A DNA stretch of 64,000 nucleotides from Dyadobacter beijingensis DSM 21582 (lineage in GTDB: Bacteria; Bacteroidota; Bacteroidia; Cytophagales; Spirosomataceae), in contig NZ_KB907786.1 in assembly GCF_000382205.1 (NCBI RefSeq), positions 744,001 to 808,000 on the forward strand, in the 5' to 3' direction. The position numbers and the translations under genes were made by a program. The notes beneath the pieces were generated by a model, which was not told where the DNA came from, ran no database searches, and saw only the letters and a list, made by a program, of their open reading frames with translations. Below are positions 35,801-42,029 of the stretch, piece after piece (positions within the stretch are counted from its first letter, which is position 1; the number at the start of each line of letters is the position of its first letter).

Positions 35801-36424
35801 GTCGGTCGTGTAAAAGATCTCTGCACCCGGCGAGGCCGCGGAGATTGTCAATGTAAAATTGCTTTGGAAGAAACCGCTTTCCGTGCTCATCACCGGCGGA
35901 GAGGAGAAACCCGCGTAAGCATTCGCCGCTGCGTTGTTCGCATTGGGTGAGGAGGGCGAAAAGTACACCCAGTCGGCAGCGCCATTGGTGAGGCGGCCGT
36001 ATGACACGTCCGTTCGCTGTTTGGTAAAACTCACCTGGTCGATAATGGCCTCGTTAGGGGCCGTGAGAATAAACTGCTCGCCGTCACCGCTCAGCCCGAA
36101 ACCGATGTGCCGCGGGCCGCGCGAGGGCAGGCCGCTTGCCCAGAGAATCAGAAAAGAGCCGGGCTGGATCGTCAGGCGGCCGGCGTTCGATGGCAGCTGA
36201 AATTTTTTCAGTTCGCCCGCGTCGTCGGAAACGTAGTACCCGCTCAGGTCGACGGCCGTTACGCCGGCATTGTACAACTCGATCCAATCCTCATCCGAGC
36301 CGGTTTCATCCAGGTAGGAAGTCGAGTTAGATGCCATCAATTCATTGATCTTGATGGACTGGCCTTGGCAGATCATGCACGGGAGGCATGCTGCCACCGA
36401 TAGTATGTAGTATAAATATTTCAT
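32813..36424 (-). CDS. Giant T9SS-secreted CotH-family protein with lamin-tail domain
   Basis: The protein has 1203 residues. Order of domains: signal peptide (1-21), lamin-tail domain (IKINELMASNSTSYLDETG onward to about 150), a chitobiase-type beta domain (ISAASPGAEIFYTTDGSEP near 195-210), a CotH kinase-like domain (about 350-690, with TTYLNGEYWGIHDLRER and FDVDLSF), an InlB-like repeat (KPGFKFLQWENLSNG), a jelly-roll region, then the PVTLLSFNARA module and a T9SS sorting tail. CotH in Bacillus phosphorylates spore-coat proteins. Bacteroidota versions are extracellular and untested. The tail module is homologous to that of the convergent esterase. Confidence 0.87.
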   Translation of the reverse strand: MKYLYYILSVAACLPCMICQGQSIKINELMASNSTSYLDETGSDEDWIELYNAGVTAVDLSGYYVSDDAGELKKFQLPSNAGRLTIQPGSFLILWASGLPSRGPRHIGFGLSGDGEQFILTAPNEAIIDQVSFTKQRTDVSYGRLTNGAADWVYFSPSSPNANNAAANAYAGFSSPPVMSTESGFFQSNFTLTISAASPGAEIFYTTDGSEPDKNNITAPGKAYQYKNQYPKDPGQTAGPTFTNYFLTLKQNSPVDIPITDKSLQPDVYASISATNDFVPTYNAVPVKPVYKGTVVRAKVYETGKLPSETVSRSYWFTADGQPKSQLAVFSVKVDPDDMFDYEDGIGVAGKDFVDWRNANPGAGSFGTPVGNYHRGTEIPANVEILINGAAVANQELGLRIHGQGSRTHDKKSFRLYSTGPNASQSEIDYPLFPALPFHTFKRVILRNSGNDYERTLMKDSYIHQIAKGLNMELQDYRPVTTYLNGEYWGIHDLRERQDEYYYASHYALEPENIEFFADPQIENNSGHYADLSNYIKSHNMADAGNYNYALQRMDMDNFIDYCILELYAANWDWPYGNITYWRHKVPYNPSAGKGKDGRWRWALFDVDLSFEEVDANQFAKALGAPDFLLSYLLPNTTFRNKFINRYADLINTHFQPQRLLDQINVCKNLIYNEMSENIKRWNRPSSFATWESNVNLMVNFANNRPGVARSHIQSQFNLSQGTRQITVNVSNAAHGYVRVNTIDIIPTTLGVSANPYPWVGTYYKDVNITLTAVPKPGFKFLQWENLSNGAVLNTPTIEFAPSSLSNYRAVFATDVAPVQVPAPLDAGACVYNFNAWLATAASGTFPDNMRFVYMENDDPGLTSNVVGFTSGVYNLTSRTRINGMGDAGISFINTGNAAGNPGYPGMKLGGAILALNTEGKTIVSVKWTGGTVTPNPRPYAIRLQYRLSESGPFTDVLNTAKQPVEYVRSAMAGHEQLMDWVALPPEALNQPYVQLLWRYYCTDPASAGARDELRLDDISVQTCSNPLPVTLLSFNARAAEEKVVLTWATAEERNSEYFDVERSRDARSWAAVGRLSAKGTTHTFTEYRLEDADPFAGTSYYRLRQVDTDQSFTYSHIATVQRPGFVASVFPSPADHILYIKLPGQKDRFSYIISDAAGNIRQRNYVPQGRSSIPVGNLTTGLYVIRIQHNDGTFTSLKFIKQ

Positions 36425-36698
36425 GATGATAGAGGGGGATATTTCTGATATAAAGTAAATTTTTTGCAGCTTAAATGCTAATAATTCGTAACCTATTTTC
36501 GGCTAATTTGACGTATAGTGTACTAGTTTTCAGGAAGTTGACTTCCGGTTAAATGAAGTGCGGGGGCGCCCCTGAAATAGTTCTGAAACCATTGCATTAT
36601 TTCTGTTTTTCAATGCGAAACCGTAAGAAATACTTGGTATAGCCATGTAGGTAAGATTAATGCCCCTCGTAGAAGCGGGGTGCGCGTACGTCGCTCCC
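36425..36698. other. Non-coding gap with inverted repeats
   Basis: No coding frame is supported here. Two short perfect inverted repeats are present: GGAAGT-TG-ACTTCC (36533-36546) and the ten-base palindrome GGGGCGCCCC (36563-36572). A weaker stem CCCCT/GGGGT lies near 36663-36682. They could be operator sites or stalled-transcript hairpins for either flanking gene. Confidence 0.4.
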
Positions 36699-36726
36699 TT
36701 GAAATGGATCGCGTTGCTTATATTTG
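36699..36726 (+). promoter_or_regulatory. Promoter of the GreA-like gene
   Basis: TTG at 36699-36701 and TATATTTG at 36719-36726 (TAnnTTTG) are 17 bases apart, close to the Bacteroidota -33/-7 arrangement. The start codon is 38 bases downstream. Confidence 0.55.
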
Positions 36727-36764
36727 CTACCTTTTAATAAACCAGACCGACCATAATCCTGACC

Positions 36765-37211
36765 ATGGACAAACAAACGCTGATCACCCATTTGAAATCA
36801 CTGCTCGACGAACGGATGCAGGTGGCGTGGGACGCCATGGAAGCCGCGCAGGAATCGGCTAACGATCAGGGGAAAAGTTCGATGGGGGATAAGTACGAAA
36901 CGTCGCGCTCGATGGGCCAGCTCGACCGCAATATGCACGCGCGCCAGTACGAGCAGGCGCGTCAGGAACGGCTGATCCTGGAAAAAATCGGGGAAGGCGA
37001 TACCCCGGCCCGCAGCGCGGTAGGGTCGCTGATCGAAACCACGGCGGGCTGGTTCTTCATCGCCGTGAGCCTGGGGGCCATTAAAATAGAAAATGAGACC
37101 GTGATAGCAGTCTCATCTTCGTCGCCCGTGGGTGCCTCGCTGTTAGGAAAGGAGCCCGGGACTTTTTTTGAGTTTATGAAAAAACAACACCGGATCGTGG
37201 CGCTGCATTAA
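36765..37211 (+). CDS. GreA/GreB-like C-terminal domain protein
   Basis: The protein has 148 residues. The N-terminal half is a charged helical segment (about 1-75), consistent with a coiled coil. The C-terminal half is the small beta-rich GreA/GreB-type domain, with SSPVGASLLGKEPGTFFEF matching the SPIGxALLGKxxGD motif that ends transcript-cleavage factors. In Bacteroidota such genes are often labelled 3-oxoacyl-ACP synthase, which the sequence does not support. Without the acidic pair normally at the tip of the Gre coiled coil, it may bind RNA polymerase without stimulating cleavage (inference). It overlaps the convergent yebC-like gene by four bases. Confidence 0.75.
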   Translation: MDKQTLITHLKSLLDERMQVAWDAMEAAQESANDQGKSSMGDKYETSRSMGQLDRNMHARQYEQARQERLILEKIGEGDTPARSAVGSLIETTAGWFFIAVSLGAIKIENETVIAVSSSSPVGASLLGKEPGTFFEFMKKQHRIVALH

Positions 37212-37921
37212 GCCATGTTGTGGAACACGCGTACCACATCGTCGTCTTCCTCGATTTTCTCGATCAGCTTTTCCACTTCCGCGATCTGTTCGTCGCTCAA
37301 AGTCTTCGTGTCGTTCGGAATGCGTTCGAAATCTGCTTCCACGATTTCGTAGCCGTTCTCTTCGAAGAAATGCTGCAACGCACCGAATGCCGGGAACTCC
37401 CCGTAAATGTTGATCAGGTTCGTTTCTTCATCGAGGAATACCTCTTCGCCGCCTGCGTCGATCAGTTCGAATTCGAGTTCTTCGAGGTCCTTACCCGTGT
37501 TTTTGACCTTGAAAATGCATTTGCGGTCGAAAATAAAGTCGAGCATGCCCATGGTGCCCAGGCTGCCGCCCAGTTTGTTGAAGTAGCTCCTTACGTTAGC
37601 CACCGTGCGGGTTGGGTTATCCGTCGTACTTTCGACGAGGATCGCGATGCCGTGCGGGCCGTAGCCTTCGTACACCATTTCCTTATAATCTTCCTGATCC
37701 TTGGACGTAGCGCGTTTGATCGCCCTTTCCACGGTTTCCTTCGGCATGTTCACTGCCTTTGCGTTTTGCAGGAGAACCCGGAGTTTGGAGTTGGTGGCGG
37801 GGTCGGCTGTACCGCTTTTCACGGCGAGCACAATCTCTTTCCCGATCCGGGTGAATGTCTTCGCCATTTTGTCCCACCGTTTGAACATCCGCGCCTTTCT
37901 GTATTCAAAAGCCCTTCCCAT
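37208..37921 (-). CDS. YebC/PmpR-family regulatory protein
   Basis: The protein has 237 residues. The start MGRAFEYRKARMFKRWDKMAK is a variant of the family's AGHSKWANIKHRK opening. The three-domain YebC core follows, with NMPKETVERAIKRA, YEGYGPHGIAILVES and a C-terminal acidic stretch. Family members act as DNA-binding transcription regulators or, as shown more recently for some, as translation factors at proline stretches. Which applies here cannot be told. It is transcribed alone. Confidence 0.93.
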   Translation of the reverse strand: MGRAFEYRKARMFKRWDKMAKTFTRIGKEIVLAVKSGTADPATNSKLRVLLQNAKAVNMPKETVERAIKRATSKDQEDYKEMVYEGYGPHGIAILVESTTDNPTRTVANVRSYFNKLGGSLGTMGMLDFIFDRKCIFKVKNTGKDLEELEFELIDAGGEEVFLDEETNLINIYGEFPAFGALQHFFEENGYEIVEADFERIPNDTKTLSDEQIAEVEKLIEKIEEDDDVVRVFHNMA

Positions 37922-38038
37922 ACTTATAATGTATAATTGGTTATTTTAATATTGGTACCTTAATATTGTCAATTGTGCCGCAAATTTATAAAAACGGTCA
38001 ATATCAGGTTAAAATAAATTCTTTCGCTTAACACTTTC

Positions 38039-38494
38039 ATGAATCATCAGCTCGACTGGCAATTTCAGTCTTTCGAAGAACTTACTAATGCGGAGCTTTA
38101 CGGCATCCTCCGGCTGCGCAGCGAAATTTTCGTTTTGGAGCAAAAATGCTGCTTTCTGGATATGGATAACAAGGACCAGCGATGCCTGCACGCGGCTGGG
38201 TACCGCGACGGGCAGCTGATGGCATACGCACGCATCGTACCGCCGGGCCTGTCGTACGAATACCCGTCCATCGGGCGGATCGTCGTGTCCGGGCTGGGGC
38301 GCGGTTCCGGCTACGGGATCGAACTGCTCAACGTGTCGATCGCGAAACTCGAAGAAATGTATGGCAAAGTCGCGATCCGTATCGGGGCGCAGCTGTATTT
38401 GAAAAGGTTTTATGAATCGTTTGGTTTCAGGCAATCGGGCGACATTTACCTTGAAGATGGCATCGAACATATCGAAATGACCCGCCCAAATTAG
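38039..38494 (+). CDS. ElaA-like GNAT acetyltransferase
   Basis: The protein has 151 residues. It is a small acetyl-CoA-dependent N-acetyltransferase of the ElaA group: FEELTNAELYGILRLRSEIFVLEQ at the N-terminus, then CYLDMDNKDQRCLH-like sequence (here CCFLDMDNKDQRCLH), the acyl-CoA loop in IGRIVVSGLGRGSGYG and a C-terminal FYESFGFRQSGD. The substrate of ElaA proteins is not known. It is monocistronic and divergent from yebC. Confidence 0.88.
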   Translation: MNHQLDWQFQSFEELTNAELYGILRLRSEIFVLEQKCCFLDMDNKDQRCLHAAGYRDGQLMAYARIVPPGLSYEYPSIGRIVVSGLGRGSGYGIELLNVSIAKLEEMYGKVAIRIGAQLYLKRFYESFGFRQSGDIYLEDGIEHIEMTRPN

Positions 38495-38516
38495 CGGATA
38501 CTACAAAATGTGTAAC

Positions 38517-38541
38517 CTTTTGGGGAATCGATTCCCAAAAG
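38517..38541. repeat. 25-base near-perfect palindrome after the acetyltransferase gene
   Basis: CTTTTGGG and CCCAAAAG flank the central palindrome AATCGATT with one extra G. There is no T-run, so it looks more like a protein-binding site or decayed terminator than an active terminator. Confidence 0.5.
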
Positions 38542-38681
38542 TGTTGAAATAATAAACACTGTATGTAACCGCAAATGTGCTAAAACGGGGATGAAACGGT
38601 ACTCAAACAGGCCGAAAACTGGATCTTAGGAGAAAAACGTAGTAATTAATCTACATTTCGATAAAAAAAGTTTGATATAAA

Positions 38682-38711
38682 TTGCTCGCGAACTCTTTCT
38701 TTCCTAATTTG
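38682..38711 (+). promoter_or_regulatory. Promoter of the candidate RNA upstream of metF
   Basis: TTG at 38682-38684 and TAATTTG at 38705-38711 are separated by 20 bases, close to the Bacteroidota -33/-7 layout (consensus TAnnTTTG, one T short). Transcription would start near 38718. Confidence 0.5.
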
Positions 38712-38717
38712 GCACAG

Positions 38718-38861
38718 AATTTTAGTTATTAGTATTCAGTCAAGCAAATTGTTGCTTTGGGACTGACGCCCTGTCAGCAACCCAATTAACATTTTTGACG
38801 AACACTGATAGAGGAGGGTTTACGTGGAATGGCCTACTGTAATGCGGTAGGCCATTTTTTT
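38718..38861 (+). ncRNA. Candidate structured non-coding RNA upstream of metF
   Basis: About 145 bases run from the predicted promoter to a strong terminator, with no open frame of note. The core is a stem-loop at 38757-38785: TTGGG pairs with CCCAA and CTGAC with GTCAG around the loop GCCCT, with a small internal loop. A competing longer stem GTTGCT/AGCAAC uses the same bases, so two alternative folds exist. It may be a stand-alone small RNA or a riboswitch-type leader ending in a terminator before metF. I recognise no known family. Confidence 0.5.
38828..38861 (+). terminator. Intrinsic terminator of the candidate RNA
   Basis: ATGGCCTAC and GTAGGCCAT form a nine-base perfect stem around a nine-base loop, followed directly by seven T residues. 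Confidence 0.88.
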
Positions 38862-38935
38862 GTGCCCGCCGATTGGTTAGCAGGTCGAAATCGTGTTCAT
38901 TTGTACTGTTTTAGAACACACCAGCGCATTTTTAC

Positions 38936-39892
38936 ATGACCAAAGTAACCGAGTACATTCGCCGCGCCGAAGGCAAAACCCTATTTTCGATCGAGATCAT
39001 CCCCCCACTGAAAGGACAGAACATCAACGAATTGCTGAATTCCATCGAGCCTTTGATGGAGTTCAGGCCCCCGTTTGTGGACGTAACTTACCATCGGGAG
39101 GAGCTGATCGACCGAGTCGGGCCGGATGGCACCATCGAACGCATTCCCATTCGGAAGCGTCCGGGTACGGTGGGCATTTGCGCGCGATTGATGGAGCGTT
39201 TCAAGGTGGACGCGGTGCCGCACGTGATCTGCGGTGGTTTTACCAAAGACGAAACCGAGGATGTGCTCATCGACCTGCATTACCTGGGTATCGACAACGT
39301 GCTTGTGCTGCGCGGTGATGCCGAAAGGTCGGCCGGTGTTTTCCAGCCGAAGCCGGGCGGGCATTCCTACGCCTCCGAGCTGGTGACGCAGGTGGATAAT
39401 ATGAATAAGGGAATCCTGCTCAATGCGGAAACCGAAATGTCGCCCACCAACTTCTGCATCGGTGTGGCCGGCTACCCCGAAAAGCATTTCGACGCGCCTT
39501 CGTTCGATTCCGATTATGCCGCGTTAAAAAAGAAAATAGAACTTGGCGCCAATTACATCGTGACGCAGATGTTTTTCGATAATGAGAAATATTTCAGCTT
39601 TGTGGAGCGCTGCCGCGCGGAAGGCATTACCGTACCCATTATCCCCGGCCTGAAACCGCTTTCAACCAAAAAGCAGCTGACCGTCCTGGCGGATATTTTT
39701 CACCTCGAATTCCCGGAGGAACTCGTGAAAGAGGTACAGAAATGCGCGACGGACAAGGAAGTGCGGCAGGTGGGCATCGAATGGGGTATTCAGCAAAGCA
39801 AGGGGTTGATGGCCTATGGCGTGCCGGTGCTGCACTTTTACACGATGGGCAAGTCCGACAATGTGTCGCAGATCGCCCGCGGCGTGTTTTAA
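38936..39892 (+). CDS. metF: 5,10-methylenetetrahydrofolate reductase
   Basis: The protein has 318 residues and a TIM-barrel fold. It reduces methylene-THF to methyl-THF, which supplies the methyl group for methionine. SIEIIPPLKGQNINELL near residue 18 carries the catalytic Glu, NVLVLRGDAERS near 130 and GANYIVTQMFFDNEKY near 205 are flavin and folate blocks. It follows a candidate RNA with terminator. A second -7-like TCATTTG near 38907 could drive it independently, so whether it is controlled by that RNA is open. Confidence 0.95.
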   Translation: MTKVTEYIRRAEGKTLFSIEIIPPLKGQNINELLNSIEPLMEFRPPFVDVTYHREELIDRVGPDGTIERIPIRKRPGTVGICARLMERFKVDAVPHVICGGFTKDETEDVLIDLHYLGIDNVLVLRGDAERSAGVFQPKPGGHSYASELVTQVDNMNKGILLNAETEMSPTNFCIGVAGYPEKHFDAPSFDSDYAALKKKIELGANYIVTQMFFDNEKYFSFVERCRAEGITVPIIPGLKPLSTKKQLTVLADIFHLEFPEELVKEVQKCATDKEVRQVGIEWGIQQSKGLMAYGVPVLHFYTMGKSDNVSQIARGVF

Positions 39893-39921
39893 TGTAAAGA
39901 CTTTAATGCAAGACAGCGCTG

Positions 39922-40242
39922 CTATTCGTAGCAGACCGCCGTTCCGTTGGCACTAACCATGAGCATGGAGCTGCCGTTTCCGATCGTTTCCAGGTCGATA
40001 TCGACGCCGATGACTGCATTGGCGCCGAGGCGTTGCGCCTGTTCCATCATTTCGCGAATGGCGATGCTCTTGGCTTCGCGGAGGCCCTGCTCGTAGGAGC
40101 CTGAGCGGCCGCCTACCACGTCGCGGATGCCGGCGAGGAAGTCCTTTACAAAATTGGCGCCGATAATGGCCTCACCGTTCACCAGTCCGATATACTTAAT
40201 GATTCTTTTACCTTCGATGTTCGGGGTAGTAGTAACAAGCAT
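39922..40242 (-). CDS. YbjQ-family (UPF0145) putative heavy-metal-binding protein
   Basis: The protein has 106 residues. The sequence [21 protein letters not shown], the [21 protein letters not shown] helix and [17 protein letters not shown] match UPF0145, a pentameric small fold. Binding of heavy metals has been proposed from family annotation only. No export signal is seen. It is monocistronic, convergent with metF. Confidence 0.93.
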   Translation of the reverse strand: MLVTTTPNIEGKRIIKYIGLVNGEAIIGANFVKDFLAGIRDVVGGRSGSYEQGLREAKSIAIREMMEQAQRLGANAVIGVDIDLETIGNGSSMLMVSANGTAVCYE

Positions 40243-40420
40243 GCGATTTCAGGTTTGATTGGTGTTGATTTTGACGGGCCAAATTAAGGGATTTGCCAAA
40301 GAGGACGCTGAAAATAATGGTTTAGTGGCAAAGTAGCATAAGTTCGAGGTAAATTTTAGGTATGATTTGAAAATTGCCCCGTACTTCGCCGCGTTTGACG
40401 GAAAACGGGCTAATAATCGT

Positions 40421-40428
40421 TAGTTTTG
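40421..40428 (+). promoter_or_regulatory. Candidate -7 box for the nitroreductase-ABC pair
   Basis: TAGTTTTG matches TAnnTTTG. A TTTG at 40394-40397 is 23 bases upstream, slightly long for a -33 element. Confidence 0.45.
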
Positions 40429-40464
40429 CCCTTTGAGTAATTTTGAATGCGTAATTTTTTTGAA

Positions 40465-41043
40465 ATGGAACAAACAGTAGACGTCATCAACCATATTATC
40501 CGGACCCGCCGGAGCATTTTCCCACCCAGCTATATCGAGAAGGAAATCCCCCAGGAAATCATTGAAAATATCCTTGAAAACGCCAACTACGCGCCTACAC
40601 ACAAGCGTACGGAGCCGTGGCGGTTCATGGTGTTCCGGGGCGAGGAAAAGCTGCAACACCTGGCGAACTTCTTCATGGAGCGCTACCGCAACAACACGCC
40701 GGCGGAGTCGTTCTCGCAGGCGCGCTACGAGGCTGCGGGCGAGAAAATCCTGAAATCGGCTGTCGTAATCGCGATCAACGCCGAGCTTCACCCCAACGAC
40801 CTGCCTGAATGGGAGGAAACGGCGGCGGTAGCCTGTGCGGTACAAAATATGTGGCTTACGGCCACCGCTTACGGCATCGGCTCCTATTGGAGCAGCCCGG
40901 CGGTACTGAAAGAACTGGCCGAATACCTGGGCCTGCCCGAAAGCCAGAAATGCCTCGGCCTGTATTACCTGGGCTACCACAATGCGCCGGAAATGCCTGC
41001 GCGCCGCAATAGCACCATTCAGGAAAAAATCACCTGGGCCTGA
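40465..41043 (+). CDS. Nitroreductase-family FMN oxidoreductase
   Basis: From ATG 40465 (MEQTVDVINHIIRTRRS) the protein has 192 residues. An in-frame ATG at 40447 would add six residues and cannot be excluded. The FMN-binding start RTRRSIFPPSY, the APTHKRTEPWRFMVF block and the helix AAVACAVQNMWLTATAYGIG followed by SYWSS are typical of the compact nitroreductase fold. It uses NAD(P)H to reduce nitro- or quinone-type compounds; the natural substrate is unknown. The ABC ATPase starts three bases after its stop, so the two share a transcript. Confidence 0.88.
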   Translation: MEQTVDVINHIIRTRRSIFPPSYIEKEIPQEIIENILENANYAPTHKRTEPWRFMVFRGEEKLQHLANFFMERYRNNTPAESFSQARYEAAGEKILKSAVVIAINAELHPNDLPEWEETAAVACAVQNMWLTATAYGIGSYWSSPAVLKELAEYLGLPESQKCLGLYYLGYHNAPEMPARRNSTIQEKITWA

Positions 41044-41045
41044 GC

Positions 41046-42023
41046 ATGAAACAGTCCCGCCCGACCCTCCGCGCACAGCAGCTTACCAAAACATTCGGTA
41101 ACGACACCGTCCTTTCCGCCATAGACCTCGACCTCGCGCCGGGCGAATGGCTGGGTATCCTGGGCGAAAGCGGATCGGGCAAAAGCACCTTGCTGCGCAT
41201 TCTGGGGCGTTTCCTGGATGCGGAGCAAGGTGATGTTTTTTTTAAAGGGCAGCTGCTCAAACCCGTCGCGGGCGAACTGATGCCCGGCCACGAGGGCATC
41301 AGGCTCATTCACCAGGAGTTCGAACTGTTCCCGAACCAGACGGTGGAAGAAAATATCGCCTATTCGCTACGCTTCTATGAGCCCGATTATCGTGCCGAAA
41401 AAGTAGCGGAGCTGCTGGAAACCACCGCTTTGAAAAGCGTGAAAGACCGCAAGGCTAAATTGCTTTCCGGTGGTGAAAAACAGCGTACCGCCATTGCCAA
41501 GGCCATTGCCGAGCTACCCGATGTGCTGCTGCTCGACGAACCGTTCGCCCATCTGGACAACCATAACCGCCGCGTACTCGCGGACGCGATCGAGCGCCTG
41601 CGCAAGCGCGAGAAAATGGCCTGCATATTCGTCACCCACGAGGCTGCGGACGCGTTGGCGTGGTCGGACCGGATCGCTGTGCTGCGTGACGGGCAAATTA
41701 TCCAGATCGGAACACCGCAGGAAGTTTACAATAACCCCGTGAATGCCTACGTTGCCGAACTGACGGGCGATATCAACTGGATCGCCGGCGACCACGACAA
41801 GCAGCAATTTTACATTCGTCCCGAGAAGATCAAACCGACGCGCAATCCCGACAAGAGCCGTTGGGTAGGCAACGTGGAAGCCGTGCGCTTTCATGGCAAC
41901 CATTGGGAAATCCGTTGTGTAAAGGGGAAGGAACATTTATCCTTTTACCGCAACAAGCCCGACCTCGCAATCGGGCAGGAGGTGCATTTAACTTATGCGT
42001 CCAAAGACCTCAAAAGCATTTGA
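41046..42023 (+). CDS. ABC transporter ATP-binding protein (orphan, PotA-like)
   Basis: The protein has 325 residues. All nucleotide-binding motifs are intact: Walker A GESGSGKST, signature LLSGGEKQR, Walker B VLLLDEPFAHLD, and the H-loop FVTHEAADAL. The C-terminal 100 residues look like a TOBE-type regulatory domain, as in importers of polyamines, sulfate or sugars. No permease or binding-protein gene is adjacent, which is unusual for such an ATPase. It may work with a permease elsewhere. Confidence 0.88.
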   Translation: MKQSRPTLRAQQLTKTFGNDTVLSAIDLDLAPGEWLGILGESGSGKSTLLRILGRFLDAEQGDVFFKGQLLKPVAGELMPGHEGIRLIHQEFELFPNQTVEENIAYSLRFYEPDYRAEKVAELLETTALKSVKDRKAKLLSGGEKQRTAIAKAIAELPDVLLLDEPFAHLDNHNRRVLADAIERLRKREKMACIFVTHEAADALAWSDRIAVLRDGQIIQIGTPQEVYNNPVNAYVAELTGDINWIAGDHDKQQFYIRPEKIKPTRNPDKSRWVGNVEAVRFHGNHWEIRCVKGKEHLSFYRNKPDLAIGQEVHLTYASKDLKSI

Positions 42024-42029
42024 TTTTCC

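Noticed and set aside
34673..35950. A 425-codon open frame on the plus strand opposite the CotH gene
   Set aside because: The minus-strand CotH protein has domain motifs across this stretch. The plus frame has no signal, motif or family resemblance.
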